Origin: Cryphonectria parasitica EP155
Taxonomy: Eukaryota > Ascomycota > Sordariomycetes > Diaporthales > Cryphonectriaceae
Direction of reading: 5' to 3'
Assembly: GCF_011745365.1 (NCBI RefSeq)
Contig: NW_024468910.1
Coordinates: 2,818,068 to 2,882,067 of the forward strand
Length of the DNA stretch: 64,000 bases
Position numbers and translations under genes: made by a program. Under the pieces are notes generated by a model that was not told the origin of the DNA, did not search any database, and was given only the letters and a program-made list of their open reading frames with translations. Of this stretch, positions 21,091 through 32,459 are shown in pieces (within the stretch, counting starts at the first letter, position 1; the number at the start of each line of letters is the position of its first letter).

Positions 21091-24000
21091 TTTGCTCCTC
21101 TTTTGAGAGTGGTGGTGGCAGTAGGTGTAGATGAGGGCGACCTGGGCGCACTCAAGTAACGGTCCTGGCTGGTTGGTGTGGCTGGTTGGTGTGGCTGGTT
21201 GGTGTGGCCGGCGAATCTTGAGGGGATCGGTCTCGAGTCTCAAGGTCCGTTAGACAAGAACAGAATAAAAGCTAGTCCTGGCTCCTATTTGTAGTTGAAA
21301 GACTCGTGGAAGCAATCGTTTCTCGAGACACAGGAGAATGCCTTTGTGTGGGTATCAGTAATGTTGAAAGGCAGTTGTGTTGTTGTGCTAGGCCTGTAGC
21401 AAACAGTTGAATTGTACTTGTACTATGATATGAAAAGGAGGGACTGAGATAAAAGTAGAAACGATAAAGCTGATCAATGACAGACGAGATTGAGAACTGC
21501 CAGGTTCTTAATTCTACAGACAACAAGCAATGACGAAAGTGAAGGGGTGAATATGTGGTCAGTGAGAGAGAGAGAGCGAGAAGGGAAGGGGAGTGGCTCA
21601 CTTGAGCCTTATGTTGTCGCCCTGTGCACAACCTCAAGCCCCTCCTCCAGCTGGTTCTCATCCCTTGCAGATGTCCAGTCACATTTTACCCAAACCCATG
21701 TTGTTTGGTTCCTTGTATTATGGTACTGTTATATTAACAGTCTTTTCCCTTTTTTCTTCAAACTGTCATACTTCGAGTCTCCAACTGCATAATCCATTGG
21801 TGTTAAGGGCGTTCCTCGGGCCCTCTTCAGGGTGAAGGGTGGTATGCTACTTGGGTTCCTGTGGGCTCACACATGGAGGCAAGCTGACGAGGACGAATGG
21901 ATACAGTGGATTATCCTCTCAGGGACAGCCTAACAGAGGGGGGCGGCGCCTCTCAGGGGGGTTACCCCAAACAGCTGGCCAATCACTGCCGAGTTACCCC
22001 TGGTTGACAGCAGTCTACGAAACGTGCAGGGGGTCCCAAAGAGGCAGGCTCCAGGCTCCCAGTGGCGATCGTTGGCTTGCCCCTGAAACGACCCCTCCCT
22101 GAGGGGCTTGTTGGGTACTGCTGCTGTTAGTGCTGCCACTACCACCATAGCATTACTGCTGCATTTTGCCAACATATCGGCTACTGAGCACAGGCCCCTT
22201 TTTGTATATCGTGAGGCCTCGCAGTTGGGGAACGAATTCACTTGTATGCTGCAGGGTGTCCCGGGTCAAGTGGAGAGGAGGATGCGGGGGTTTCATGCAC
22301 GAAATATGGTTAAATGTGAACATGTGAGGTGATCTGATCTGAACTTTGGGAGTTCATCTGGCTGTTCCCTTTTGATGTTCTTTTGAGTTGGTTTGGTCAG
22401 GGTGGCTCGATGTGCACAATGTGCAAAGATTCCTCCTCGCAAAAGGTTCCTACATCCTTTGGGGTGAGACTCGATTCATCCTCCTGTGAGCAACGGTTAT
22501 AAATACTTGAAATCGTTGCCAACAACATCCAACAAGAGGAAAACAGTGAGTAATGGCGTGTGCTTACTGCAAAGGCTCCAAATAGTACAGATTGTTCTGC
22601 TTGCATCTGGCCCCTCTTCCTCAGCCCCAAATCATGGACAAACAACCATTTCAAGGCATCCTGGCTGGGAGTTCCTCTCCAGGAGGCGGCAAGGTCAATA
22701 ATGAACTGGGCTAAAGCATCTTTCCTACAGCTTTTTGTGACAACCAAGGGTTCTCTCTTGCTGTGAATATCACAATTCTGAATTTCATACAGGGGTCAGG
22801 ATCTACTTGGACCTGCAAATCCTTCTCTGTTGTTGCGATGCATCTCTAATGGTTTCCATAAGTAGCTAGACTGGGGGTCCTGTGCCCATTCTTGTGCAGT
22901 CGCTGCAAAGGAATTCTCAGATTGTTCTCGAGTCTCCCTTCCTGCCCGAAACAATCGCACAGGGCATGCCGAGGGGTAGATCGTGTGCAAGGGCGAAGGA
23001 CTCAATGGCCTGTGCATGCATGGGTGGCTGGCACCTGCCAGGCTCTTTGCCTTGCTCTGCCACCTTTGCCTAAAGTAGCAAGCATCAGCCAGCATAGGCC
23101 TGGCTTTCGTTCTTTCCTGCCTTCTTGAGCATACTTCCTTCAATAGCAGCCATTCCCATAGGGTTGCCTGTATATTCCTGATGCTTTGCTCTACTTGACA
23201 TGTTATCAACTGTCCTAGATGCATCAGCCATCGCAAGATCTTTTCCTCCTGAGCATTCGGCAGCTTCATGATATGGTATGCCACATCTCAGCATAGGCTC
23301 TACTATGGTATAGGGCGGCTGCATTGTTTGTACCAGTGCGTGCTCAGCACAGCTTCCCGTACCCAACTCCCTCCCACCCATCATTCGGAAGAAGCTGTTA
23401 CAAGCCATCATCGCCACCAATAGTACTCTGAGGGAATTTCATCCTGTTTGTCTCGGCATCCAAGAGCCAAACATTGGTTTCGAGACTCTTGGTAACGGGA
23501 AAAAGAATCGAGTATGGCAAGAAACCATGTCCCCCCAGATCGTTGAGTGGAATCTCCGCCACATCGAGGAATTCCAGCAGCCTAGGCATGGTGGTGTGTC
23601 TCTGATGATCTGCTCACACATCTTTAGAACCGCAAGAGAGGTCTAGCAATATCACATCAGCACACCTTCGCTTGTCAGGGTGGTCGAAATGCATAGAGTA
23701 ACGCTGGAAGCAACATTAAAGGTCTTGTGCCATCACCGAGTGGCCACTGGGAATTCACACTGGACTGTATCTTGCTGCTCAGATAAGCAATCCGTTTCGA
23801 GACATTGGCAGCTTCATATTCCACTGCATGTCTGAACAGGAACAATAGAGATGATGCATGGAGGATTTTTTACCCGCCATCGCAACACATGAAGCGGGCA
23901 GCACAGCTTCCCCTCATGCAGCCCATGCTTCCCTTGCCAGCTCAGCATGGTGAGTGCTGCATGAGCTGCTGTAGGGCCGCGCTGTCCGCCTCCAAGTGGC

Positions 24001-24420
24001 CAATCTGAGTAAGGAGAGCCGGAGTTCTGTTGGGCCGCGCTCAGTGCTACACACACACCTAGCTCTTCGATGCAACACGCAACACGCAACACACAAACAG
24101 CGCGCAAATCTGACCTCGCCAAGGCTGGAAAGATTGAGGGTCCGATCCCGGCATCCTATAATAGTACACACCTCATTCTCTCTCCAATCGGGCGGCAGCC
24201 ATATCGAACTCACCGTACATGATAACGCCCCAGGGCAAGCAACATTGAAGCCAGCAAGAGAGCAAAGCTCGCCCCCCTTTTCTGTATCGTATCACAGTTG
24301 GTAGAAAGCTACTAGGCTTCGACGTCGACGAGTGCCATCACCAGAAGAGAGCAGAAAGGAAAGGAAAGGGGAAAGAAGAGAACAGAAAAGAAACATAAAT
24401 CAGACCACTCATACCGTATC
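21091..24420. other. long intergenic region with decayed coding-like sequence
   Basis: About 3.3 kb between divergent starts. The first 500 nt is the probable promoter of the secreted-protein gene. 21900-22110 has short inverted repeats of the type CCCCTC/GAGGGG. 22390-23640 contains overlapping minus-strand open frames with peptide stretches that look coding but are broken by stops and frame changes (listed separately). 24300-24420 is the probable leader of the oxidoreductase gene. Confidence 0.5.
22397..23621 (-). pseudogene. unidentified decayed coding-like segment
   Basis: On the minus strand, successive open stretches (23621-23398, 23420-23085, 23284-22796, 22747-22397) cover about 1.2 kb in different frames, none with a good start. 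Pieces such as FALAHDLPLGMPCAIVSGRK and SIYNRCSQEDESSL look like protein. The interrupting codons are mostly TAG and TGA, as expected when CAG/CGA codons mutate. I cannot name the parent. A mutated mobile element or a dead host gene are both possible, and it may simply be non-coding. Confidence 0.3.
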
Positions 24421-25785
24421 ATGGCCACCGAGACGACCATCCTGGGTGCCGGCATCATCGGCCTCTCCACCGCGTACTACCTCGCACGACATCAACCACC
24501 CTCGACGATCCACCTCGTCGAGTCCTGCCCAGAGCTGTTCGCCTCCGCATCCGGCTACGCGGGCGGGTTCCTGGCACGCGATTGGTTTGGCCCTGGGTCC
24601 GCCCCGCTCGCCGCCCTGAGTTTTGACGAGCACAGGCGGCTCGCGAAGGCCCACAACGGCGCTGCGCGCTGGAGTTATCGGTCCAGCACGGCGGTGAGCT
24701 ATACGCCTGCCTCAGAAGGAAAGGCGAGAAAAGGACCGAGGGGAGAGGACTGGTTGAGGACCGGGGCGAGTCGGGCCGTGGTCGCAAACGGGAGGGCAGG
24801 CACCAGCAGCAACAGGAGCAGGGAGGACGAAACCCAGGAGGGAGGGCAGAAAAAGAAGGTGCAGGAGAATGTCGTCGTTGCTCCGCCATGGCTGAGGAGG
24901 GAGGAAGGGGACGAGGTGAACGTCATCGGCGGCGGGGCCAACACGGCCCAGCTCGACCCGCTGCGCCTGTGCCAGTTCCTCCTGGACGAGTGCGTCCGTC
25001 TGGGCGTGCACCTGCACCACCCGGCCCGCGCGTTGGCGGTCATGGCAGACATGCGCGGCGAGCTGTCGGCCGTGCGAATTGCGAATACCACGTCGTCGTC
25101 GGGTGCCGAGAGCGACATCCCTTGCGCGAGGCTGGTCATCGCGGCGGGCGCGTGGTCCGCGCGTGTCTTCTCGGACTTGTTCCCGAACTCGGTCTGCAAG
25201 CTGCCCGTTTCGAGCCTCGCAGGCCACTCGCTCGTGGTCCGGTCGCCGCGGTGGACGGAGGAGATGGAGGCATCGGGGGCGGGCTGTCATGCCGTCTTCA
25301 CCACGAGCAGGCAGGGTTACTCACCCGAGATGTTCTCGCGTGCCGGGGCCGATATCTGGATCGGGGGGCTGAACTCGGCCACCACTCCGCTGCCCGAGGA
25401 CCCCACAGGAAGTCGAATCGAGGCAGAGGCGATCGCACAGATCAAAAAGACGGCGGTTCGGCTCCTCGGGGCCAGTCCCGAGGGGGAAGAAGAAAAAGGG
25501 GAGGAGGCTGCCGAGGAGGTGGTGATCGACGACTTGGAGGTTGTCAGGGAGGCTCTGTGCTTCCGACCCGTCACTCCGTACGGCACCCCGATTATCTCCC
25601 GGCTGGACGATGGTCACCTCGGCGGTGGGATCACGACAAAGCCTGACGCAGAGGGCGGCGTGTTCCTCGCGGCCGGCCATGGGCCCTGGGGCATCTCGCT
25701 CAGCCTGGGCACGGGCATCGTGCTGGCGGAGATGGCGCAGGGAAGGAAGCTGAGCGCGGATGTGAGCTCCTTGCTGATGTGGTGA
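24421..25785 (+). CDS. FAD-dependent oxidoreductase (DAO family, Tda3-like)
   Basis: A single-exon 454-aa D-amino-acid-oxidase-superfamily flavoprotein. The N-terminal dinucleotide-binding motif GAGIIGLSTAYYLA starts at about residue 8. It is followed by a strand ending in Glu (HLVES) for FAD ribose binding, and then by SASGYAGGFLARDWF. Residues about 100-165 are a charged low-complexity insertion (RSREDETQEGGQKKK) not usual in the family core. The C-terminus has the family signature FLAAGHGPWGISLSLGTG, which contacts the flavin. The nearest named relatives I recall are yeast Tda3 and fungal FAD oxidoreductases acting on amino-acid-like substrates; the substrate here is unknown. There is no targeting signal. 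The start ATG opens directly onto the Rossmann fold. Confidence 0.85.
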   Translation: MATETTILGAGIIGLSTAYYLARHQPPSTIHLVESCPELFASASGYAGGFLARDWFGPGSAPLAALSFDEHRRLAKAHNGAARWSYRSSTAVSYTPASEGKARKGPRGEDWLRTGASRAVVANGRAGTSSNRSREDETQEGGQKKKVQENVVVAPPWLRREEGDEVNVIGGGANTAQLDPLRLCQFLLDECVRLGVHLHHPARALAVMADMRGELSAVRIANTTSSSGAESDIPCARLVIAAGAWSARVFSDLFPNSVCKLPVSSLAGHSLVVRSPRWTEEMEASGAGCHAVFTTSRQGYSPEMFSRAGADIWIGGLNSATTPLPEDPTGSRIEAEAIAQIKKTAVRLLGASPEGEEEKGEEAAEEVVIDDLEVVREALCFRPVTPYGTPIISRLDDGHLGGGITTKPDAEGGVFLAAGHGPWGISLSLGTGIVLAEMAQGRKLSADVSSLLMW

Positions 25786-25939
25786 GACGGCTGGCCCTAC
25801 GTATTCTTTCTACAAGGAGGAACAGCATGGGGAATGAGAGTTGTCCCGAGGGCGCATGTAATAGCGCTGTGAGCCGGCATATCTCTACTATTTCCGAGAC
25901 CTTTTTGTCGATTTGTCAGGGACAGGTGATCAAGATCGA

Positions 25940-26035
25940 TACACACACACACACACACACACACATACACACATGGGGAAAATACACGACATCTACACCA
26001 TGCACGAGGGACAAGCAGCAGCAGCAGCAGCAGCA
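25940..26035. repeat. (AC)n and (CAG)n microsatellites
   Basis: Twelve AC units at 25940-25965 and a seven-unit AGC/CAG run at 26013-26035 lie about 50 bp apart, just downstream of the oxidoreductase stop. Confidence 0.9.
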
Positions 26036-26921
26036 ATTAGCAATCAGGTCTTGTACGTGAACTATCTTGAAACTCAACATGTTCGCTGTTGCTGCTGTGA
26101 CGCCGCTGGAGGGCAACATCGCAGAAGAGACAGATCTCGCAACCACCTAGGTATTCTCGAACTCTCGAACTATGCTTCTACGTGGGTCTAGCTTACGTGC
26201 CGGGTGGCTTCTGATTCTTCAACATGTTTCATGGTGAGACTACTAACGCCCGGCTGTTGAAGAAGAAATTCTGCAGTACGACGAGGAGGACGAGGACATG
26301 ATGTGTAACAGCAGAGAGTATGTACCCTTGTCATATCTCTGGCAGTGATTATTTCAATGTGCGTCTCATAGTCTGGCGATGCCTAGTCACACTGCATTGT
26401 TTTGTTTGCGATGTCTCATCACACCAACCGTTGCGCAGTGCGCCAATGACAATGTTGATTGCGTCGACAGCAGTGGGAAGGATGGCTTGTTCGTCTAGCT
26501 ATTTGCTGGTCGAAGTCCATGTATGTGTGACGTGACTCGTGAAAGAGGATGGTGTCTTTTTTCTCTCTCCTCCTTTTTTGAATAAAGAAGAACGGCAACC
26601 AAACATCCGTCCCCCAAAGGACCCTTTAGACCCCCTGGACTAGGGAGCAAGAGGGTCGAGAACCGGCCATGCGGATGCTGCCGAGGTGCCTATCCCGGAC
26701 ACATTCCCCTGCGATTGTCTAGTGCCGAGTGATTCGAGCCGCCGTACCAGCGCGGCCATACGAGGCAAACGACTTGTGTGTGACTGGATTGACAGGTGTG
26801 CAGGTCGACCCAGACTCTCGGTGCTGGTTGTGTCCAATCAGGCTGGAGATCACTGGAAGAGGGGCTCCTGGAGCGCAATCTGAATTGTTGGTTGGCCCTA
26901 TCGGCGAAGACGGTCTAAAGA

Positions 26922-26949
26922 TTTTTTTTTTTGGGGGGGGGGGGGGGGG
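26922..26949. repeat. T11-G17 homopolymer block
   Basis: Eleven T run directly into seventeen G. This is the longest pure G run in the window and sits in intergenic sequence. Confidence 0.9.
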
Positions 26950-28840
26950 AAGACTTGATGATAATGGATGATATTATGGACTGACATGTGTGGTCTCATG
27001 ATCAGTTTTCGGAGGGGTCGTAGTCTTTTTTCAGTGATCGGTAGCGCTCTCCAATGATATCTGCAGATGAGGTTTACTTGGTATCAGCATTAGCAGGAAA
27101 CACATAATCGTAGTACTCAAGTACTTAGTCATACAAGAGAAAGACTGTCTGTGGATTCAAAGTTCAATAGAACGAATGTACGAGAGTTAATCCTCATCAT
27201 TTTATCCTCATCATTTGAAAAGAGGGGGTCTCTCACAGCTGACCTAAGAAATGGTATGTACTATAGTAGTACGGTCCAAGTATGTACTTCACCATAGTAG
27301 CCAGGCGTGTCAGTACTTTGTCCACTGCCACTGCCAATTGAGACAGACGGACTATTGTACTATGTACGTAGTAGACCCACTGTGACCAGCAGGGGGGGAT
27401 CTCACTATGGCATTGTTCGTATCAACCAATCAGCGAGCTCGACTTAGCGCCCGCCCCGATATTCTTTCCCGTGTTTTTGGGGCACCACCTGCTGTGGCAT
27501 CAAATCACCAACCGTCCAACGTCCACCCTTCCCAAGCCCATGCATTTGACCATCCCCCATCTGGCGTGCTCTTGGCCCCCAAGCCGACCACGACGTTCAA
27601 GCCATGGCAGGACAAACACAATGTGGGGTTTTCTTTCTTTTTGTTTTGTCCCATCCCATCCCATCCCTTGCCCCTGTTGGTTGCACCTGCCCTGGCATAC
27701 TGCGTAATGTGGGCTTGGATCCTTCCCGGGTCCGTCCCGTCCAGCCGAATAAGCAAGCTCAGAAGCACAGAGAGGAAAGAGCAAGCCACAATGATGATGA
27801 ATACTCTCCATCCACATTCAATCACTCCCTCCAATCCTTCCTCTCTGTTCCATCCCATCCCTCCCCTCTCAAACCCACTTTCTCTCTCCCCCTCTGTACT
27901 GTGGTAGGCCCTTCTCGCCTCTCCGCTCTCCGCTTCAACTCATCATACGTACTACGATTTTGTATTTTCTGCCAGGGTTGTTGACATAGGACGAATCACA
28001 GCTCGTAAAGAGGAATCGTCACCAAAATAGCAGATCTTGGACGAGGTCTGCTATGCTTGGCCTCATTGGCTCCTTCGTTTGATGACAATATCTCCACCCC
28101 ACTCGAAGACGACGACGGCGTACTTGACATCTCCAATCTTTCTCTTCCCACACTCTTCCTGTTCCTGTCAGCCCAGTTCTTCGTCACGAACCGTACCACC
28201 TTTTCTTTTTGTACGCTCCATGGGCGTTTACGAGGCCTTCGTCTTCTTTTCTAGGTCAAGTGGCGCTTATCAAACTGGCTCATCTTCCTTGAAATCCCCC
28301 CTCCCCACCGCCATCATCTCGGTGCGACTCTACATATCCTGGTACATGTCAAGTCGCGCCACTCTGGTCAAGGTATGAGCTGAGGCCAGATCCTGTTGGC
28401 TCCTTTGCTCGGCGATAAAGTTGCTGTCGGCAGAGCACCCACACTGCCGAATCCGGTCACAGGCACAGGCACAGGCATTCTTCTGGCGACTGGCAGAGAG
28501 GGGTGTGTATGTGTGATAGCGCCCGGCCCATACGGCTCCTTTATGTCGAGGGAACGAAGGAGAACAGACCCTCGTCACCTGCATGACATTACGTGCCTGC
28601 GTGCCGAGCATTTGTTCACATTGACAGGGTGAAGCCCCACCCTCCCTCGTTTTTCTTCCTTTCACCACTCACCGTGGCCGACACACCTTTGTTTTCTCTC
28701 CGGGGCGCCTGTTTGAGTGTGCATGTGCGTGTGCGGGCTCGTTCCTCTTTCCGGCTCACCCAACCCGTTCCACACAGGTTCTCCGCGTGTGCGGCCTGCA
28801 TTGCATGAGCAGCGGGGAACAGGCCAGAAAAGGCGGCCAG

Positions 28841-28850
28841 CCAATATAAG
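28841..28850 (+). promoter_or_regulatory. possible CCAAT/TATA element of the ferric reductase gene
   Basis: CCAATATAAG lies about 810 nt upstream of the chosen ATG, at the start of a CT/CA-rich stretch that resembles a fungal transcribed leader. Assignment to this gene is inferred from position only. Confidence 0.3.
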
Positions 28851-29626
28851 CACCGGGTCTACCGCTGGGCCGCAATCAATCTATACCATCACAATCACTT
28901 GGTATCATCTGGTTCCGGATCGACTTTCGATCTCAGAAGCACAAGCACACACCCTCTTTAGGAAAATCTGGTCCCTGTGTGAGGACGCCACCGTGCGACG
29001 CCAACGTCCAAGTCAAGAAGTGGCCCAACGCCCCCATTCCCTACACAGTACTTAGGCTCTCACATACCCGCTCCTCACGTCGGCTCTTCCATATCTGCAC
29101 GTTGGGGGCCACGACGAAGATCGATCTCTCTCTCTCTCCCTCCACCTTCGAGTTCCACCTTTGCTTCCTGTACGCTACTACACCAGACGCCACCACGCCT
29201 TGCCGTGAAGCTCATACACACACCCACGCACAACCAATTGGTTTTTAATGATCTAGGTTGAGTGTACCAATTGATCCGCGACTTGATTACTCTCGTCCAT
29301 CGGATCCGAGCTATTATCTCCTCCTCTCTTCTTATCTTGTCCTTCATTCGAGAAGACGAGATACATCCAGACCGGTCCTTACGCCAGACGCTCCGCCATC
29401 TTCTCAGAGACCTCTTGGAGAAGCAGTAGGCATCGATCGCCTCTGCAAGCACCTCGTCTCATTCTCTTACATATACTCGAGCTCGATACGCAAGGCTACA
29501 CGAAGGATTTCCCGACCGAAGAAGGCTGACGACATCCATGTTATCACTTTGACACTTTGACTGCGCTTAGTCGCTCGCACAAGCCTCGTCTCTGATGACA
29601 GCCGGACTGTCTCACAAAAGAGAGCG

Positions 29627-29656
29627 CACACACACCACACACACACACACACACAA
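29627..29656. repeat. CA microsatellite abutting the ferric reductase start codon
   Basis: A nearly pure CA tract, with one CC break, ends within two or three bases of the ATG at 29658. It is open in the upstream frame as a Thr-His repeat, which is a reason to reject the upstream ATG. Confidence 0.85.
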
Positions 29657-29657
29657 C

Positions 29658-32459
29658 ATGGCAGCAGACCAGAGATCGCCCGTCATATTACGAGAGATGA
29701 CCTCGGCGGTCATGACGAGAATGGAGGGCCTAGTCAAGCGGATCTATATCCCGCTGACGTCGAGCAGTCCGCCTGGCCTGGTACAAGCAGACACCGTCGA
29801 CCCTTGGAGCCAGTCTGGAAAGTATGGTCTGGCATGGACGTACTTCTCGTTGGTGCTGATGGGCTTGGTCTTGGTGGTTAGGTTATGGCACTACTGGCAG
29901 GACAAGATCAGGCAGGCCATCTACAAGCAGGAGGTGGAGCAATACTACCAGAACCTGTGGAGCCTGGAGCCGCAACATGCACAGCAGCAACAGGAGTCGC
30001 TGCAGACCGGGCAACCTTCTTCCACCGCCGAACGCCATTTTTTCCCAGAGGAGGAGAAAGCCGCGACAGCCTTCCGGCCGAAAGAGCACTTTTCCTCTGT
30101 CGGCTTCATCAACGATACCTTGGCGCTTTTCCGATGGGTCTTCTACCGACCCATCCCCGATATAAGGTGGCGCAAACACAGGTTCACCTTCTCTTCCTTG
30201 GCCGTCCTGACTGTCGGCTTCATCGGCCTGGCTTTTGTGGCCCTTTACTGCTTCCTGCCGCAGCCTCTATACTGGGTCAGCATCCGCTACGGCTCGCCAC
30301 CTCTGGCCATCCGGTCTGGCATGTTTGCCGTGGCCATGACGCCCTGGATCATCGCCACGAGTGTCAAGGCTAACCTCCTGAGCCTCGTCACGGGGATCGC
30401 CCCCGATCGGCTCAATGTCTTTCACCGATGGGCCGGGTACCTATGCCTGTTCATGGCCCTGGTCCACATGGTCCCATTCTTCATCCAGCCTGTGTGGGAG
30501 GACGGCGGCATGTCGGTCTTCTACCAGCTTTTTCCTCCCGGGAGCGGCATCATCTACGGCAGCGGGATCGCATCCTTTGTCCCGCTGTGCTGGCTGTGCG
30601 TGGCGTCCCTGCCCGTTGTCCGGCGCCACCTGTACGAGTTGTTCGCGCTCCTCCACGCACCCGTGGGCTACATCTACATCGGGATCCTGTTCTGGCACAC
30701 CAAGAACTTCCTCATGTCGTGGAGCTACCTCTACTCGTCCATCGCCATCCTGGTCATCTGCAACCTGTGGCGGCTCAGCAAGCTGAACTGGACCAAGCCG
30801 TGGAAGTACGCTTTCCTGGTGGGCGATGAGGCGGCCATCCAGATCATGACGGAGAACACCATCAAGATCACCATCCCCACGCAGATGAAATGGCAACCAG
30901 GCCAGTATGTCTACCTGCGGATGCCGGGCATCTCGCTGCTCGAGAACCACCCCTTCACCATCTCGTCCCTCTGCAGTGAGGATTTCCCCTCCGAGTACGG
31001 CGAGCAGTACCGAGACTGTGTGCTGGTGTTCCGACCCTACGGCGGGTTCACTAAGAAGGTGCTGGAGACGGCCATCGAGAAAGGCCCCTTTCACACCTAC
31101 CGGGCCTTCCTGGACGGACCGTACGGAGGCATGCGCCGAGACCTGGCCGCCTTCGACACGTGCATTTTGATCGCGGGAGGCAGCGGCATCACATCGCTCA
31201 TGTCGCAGCTGCTAAACCTAATCAAGCGGATGCGCGACGGCAAGGCCATCACCAAGAAGATCGTGGTGGTGTGGTCTCTCAAGCGGCTCGAGGCCATGGA
31301 CTGGTTCCGCGAGGAGCTGCGCATCTGTCGGGAGTCGGCACCGCCCGAGAGTGTGACCTGCAAGTTCTTCGTGACGGCTGCGGTGCGGAACTCCATGGGC
31401 GCCCTGCCCAGCTCACGCGCCCCGAGGCCGCTGTCCAACGTGTTCCATGACAAGCTCGACGGGTTTGTGGCGGGCATCGCGTCCAAGCGCAACTCGACGC
31501 TCATCGCAGACGTCGCGCAGGGGGACCCGGAGAGGGAGCGTGAGCTCAGGGCAGAAGAGCAGGACCGGTTCACGGCGCTGCCCCAGCAGAAATACTTACA
31601 ACCATATAATATCCCACCGCCACCACCCGGCCCGCCACCGTCGTCATCCAAGAAGGACAGACAGTCTTATACAGACGACGCCCTGTCCCGACTCGAAGGC
31701 CGCCCCGAGCGTGGTGACGAACAACAACACGAGATCCCCACAACCACCTCCCTCAGAGACACCAAAGAAGAAGCCGTTTCAGAACAAGAACCACCACCAC
31801 CACCACCATCCCCCGAGAAGGGCAAGAAGCGCGAATTCCACTTCCCGCCCCTGCAGACCAAGGCGGACGCGCCGCACTTTAACTACCCTCCCCCTAATTC
31901 GCCCAGCTACAAGCGCACGTCACAGTATCTCGCTGCACAACAGCAGTCCCAGTCCCAGTCCCAGTCCGACGGTGAACAGGAGCCTGGGACCTCGCCTCAG
32001 CCGGGCAGCATGGATGCGGGAGGACGGCGGCCAGGTGCGCCAGACGTGCCAGAGCTGGCACACCTCCGTACCAACCTCGGTGGCGTGCAGGGCCAGCGGG
32101 CAGCAGCACGACCTACCAGCACATTTGGCCCACCGTCCGGGTTCGAGTTTGGATTTCCCGAGACGCCGACCGAGTTCCAGAAGAACCTGATGCGGTTCGC
32201 GTTCCCGGTACCGCACCAGATTGACGGCGGGTGGAGCGTCGAGTACGGGCGGCCGGACCTGGGGTTTATGCTCAAGGAGTGGGCGACGGGGGGCTCGGAC
32301 GGGAGGGGAATCCTGGGCCGGCGGACTGCGGTGTTTGTGTGTGGGCCCCCTGCGATGCGAGTCGGCGTTGCAACTACCGTGGCCAGGCTGCAGGCGGAGA
32401 TCTGGGGAGACCCTATGCTGGAGGAGATTTATCTGCACGCAGAGAACTATGCTCTGTAG
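29658..32459 (+). CDS. FRE-type ferric reductase, flavocytochrome b, with large insert
   Basis: A single-exon 933-aa membrane ferric-chelate reductase, which moves electrons from NADPH through FAD and two hemes to extracellular Fe(III)/Cu(II). Segments in order: one N-terminal membrane helix (about 36-58); the ferric-reductase-like membrane domain (about 175-375) with heme-ligand histidine pairs in FHRWAG/LVHM (about 255 and 269) and LLHAP/FWHTK (about 332 and 346); an FAD-binding barrel with ENHPFTISS (about 430); and an NADPH domain with DGPYGG, AGGSGIT and VCGPPA (about 895). Between the last two motifs lies a ~220-residue insert (about 600-820), rich in Pro, Gln and Ser (PPPPPPSPEK, SQSQSQSD) and probably cytosolic. 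The ATG at 29658 was chosen (ACAACATGG context, after a CA tract) over an in-frame ATG 63 nt upstream that would translate the CA repeat. Confidence 0.9.
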   Translation: MAADQRSPVILREMTSAVMTRMEGLVKRIYIPLTSSSPPGLVQADTVDPWSQSGKYGLAWTYFSLVLMGLVLVVRLWHYWQDKIRQAIYKQEVEQYYQNLWSLEPQHAQQQQESLQTGQPSSTAERHFFPEEEKAATAFRPKEHFSSVGFINDTLALFRWVFYRPIPDIRWRKHRFTFSSLAVLTVGFIGLAFVALYCFLPQPLYWVSIRYGSPPLAIRSGMFAVAMTPWIIATSVKANLLSLVTGIAPDRLNVFHRWAGYLCLFMALVHMVPFFIQPVWEDGGMSVFYQLFPPGSGIIYGSGIASFVPLCWLCVASLPVVRRHLYELFALLHAPVGYIYIGILFWHTKNFLMSWSYLYSSIAILVICNLWRLSKLNWTKPWKYAFLVGDEAAIQIMTENTIKITIPTQMKWQPGQYVYLRMPGISLLENHPFTISSLCSEDFPSEYGEQYRDCVLVFRPYGGFTKKVLETAIEKGPFHTYRAFLDGPYGGMRRDLAAFDTCILIAGGSGITSLMSQLLNLIKRMRDGKAITKKIVVVWSLKRLEAMDWFREELRICRESAPPESVTCKFFVTAAVRNSMGALPSSRAPRPLSNVFHDKLDGFVAGIASKRNSTLIADVAQGDPERERELRAEEQDRFTALPQQKYLQPYNIPPPPPGPPPSSSKKDRQSYTDDALSRLEGRPERGDEQQHEIPTTTSLRDTKEEAVSEQEPPPPPPSPEKGKKREFHFPPLQTKADAPHFNYPPPNSPSYKRTSQYLAAQQQSQSQSQSDGEQEPGTSPQPGSMDAGGRRPGAPDVPELAHLRTNLGGVQGQRAAARPTSTFGPPSGFEFGFPETPTEFQKNLMRFAFPVPHQIDGGWSVEYGRPDLGFMLKEWATGGSDGRGILGRRTAVFVCGPPAMRVGVATTVARLQAEIWGDPMLEEIYLHAENYAL

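Larger units (their letters stand above)
25786..29657. other. long intergenic region and 5' leader of the ferric reductase
   Basis: About 3.9 kb without a gene I can support. It contains (AC)12 at 25940-25965, a CAG run at 26013-26035, an 11T-17G homopolymer block at 26922-26949, and CCATC repeats around 27655. CT-rich sequence from 28600 onward and a CCAATATAAG at 28841-28850 suggest that the reductase promoter lies there, with a long leader of up to about 0.8 kb. Confidence 0.5.

Noticed and set aside
22108..22332. Small secreted-looking peptide (Ala/Leu-rich start)
   Set aside because: The open frame begins with TTG, not ATG, and no in-frame ATG gives a signal peptide.
27407..27907. 166-codon plus-strand frame
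   Set aside because: Composition follows CCATC and CT repeats; the peptide is Pro/Ser/His low complexity without family features.
29595..29657. Upstream in-frame ATG of the ferric reductase
   Set aside because: It would translate the CA microsatellite as a Thr-His repeat. The ATG at 29658 has a better context and precedes a normal N-terminus.
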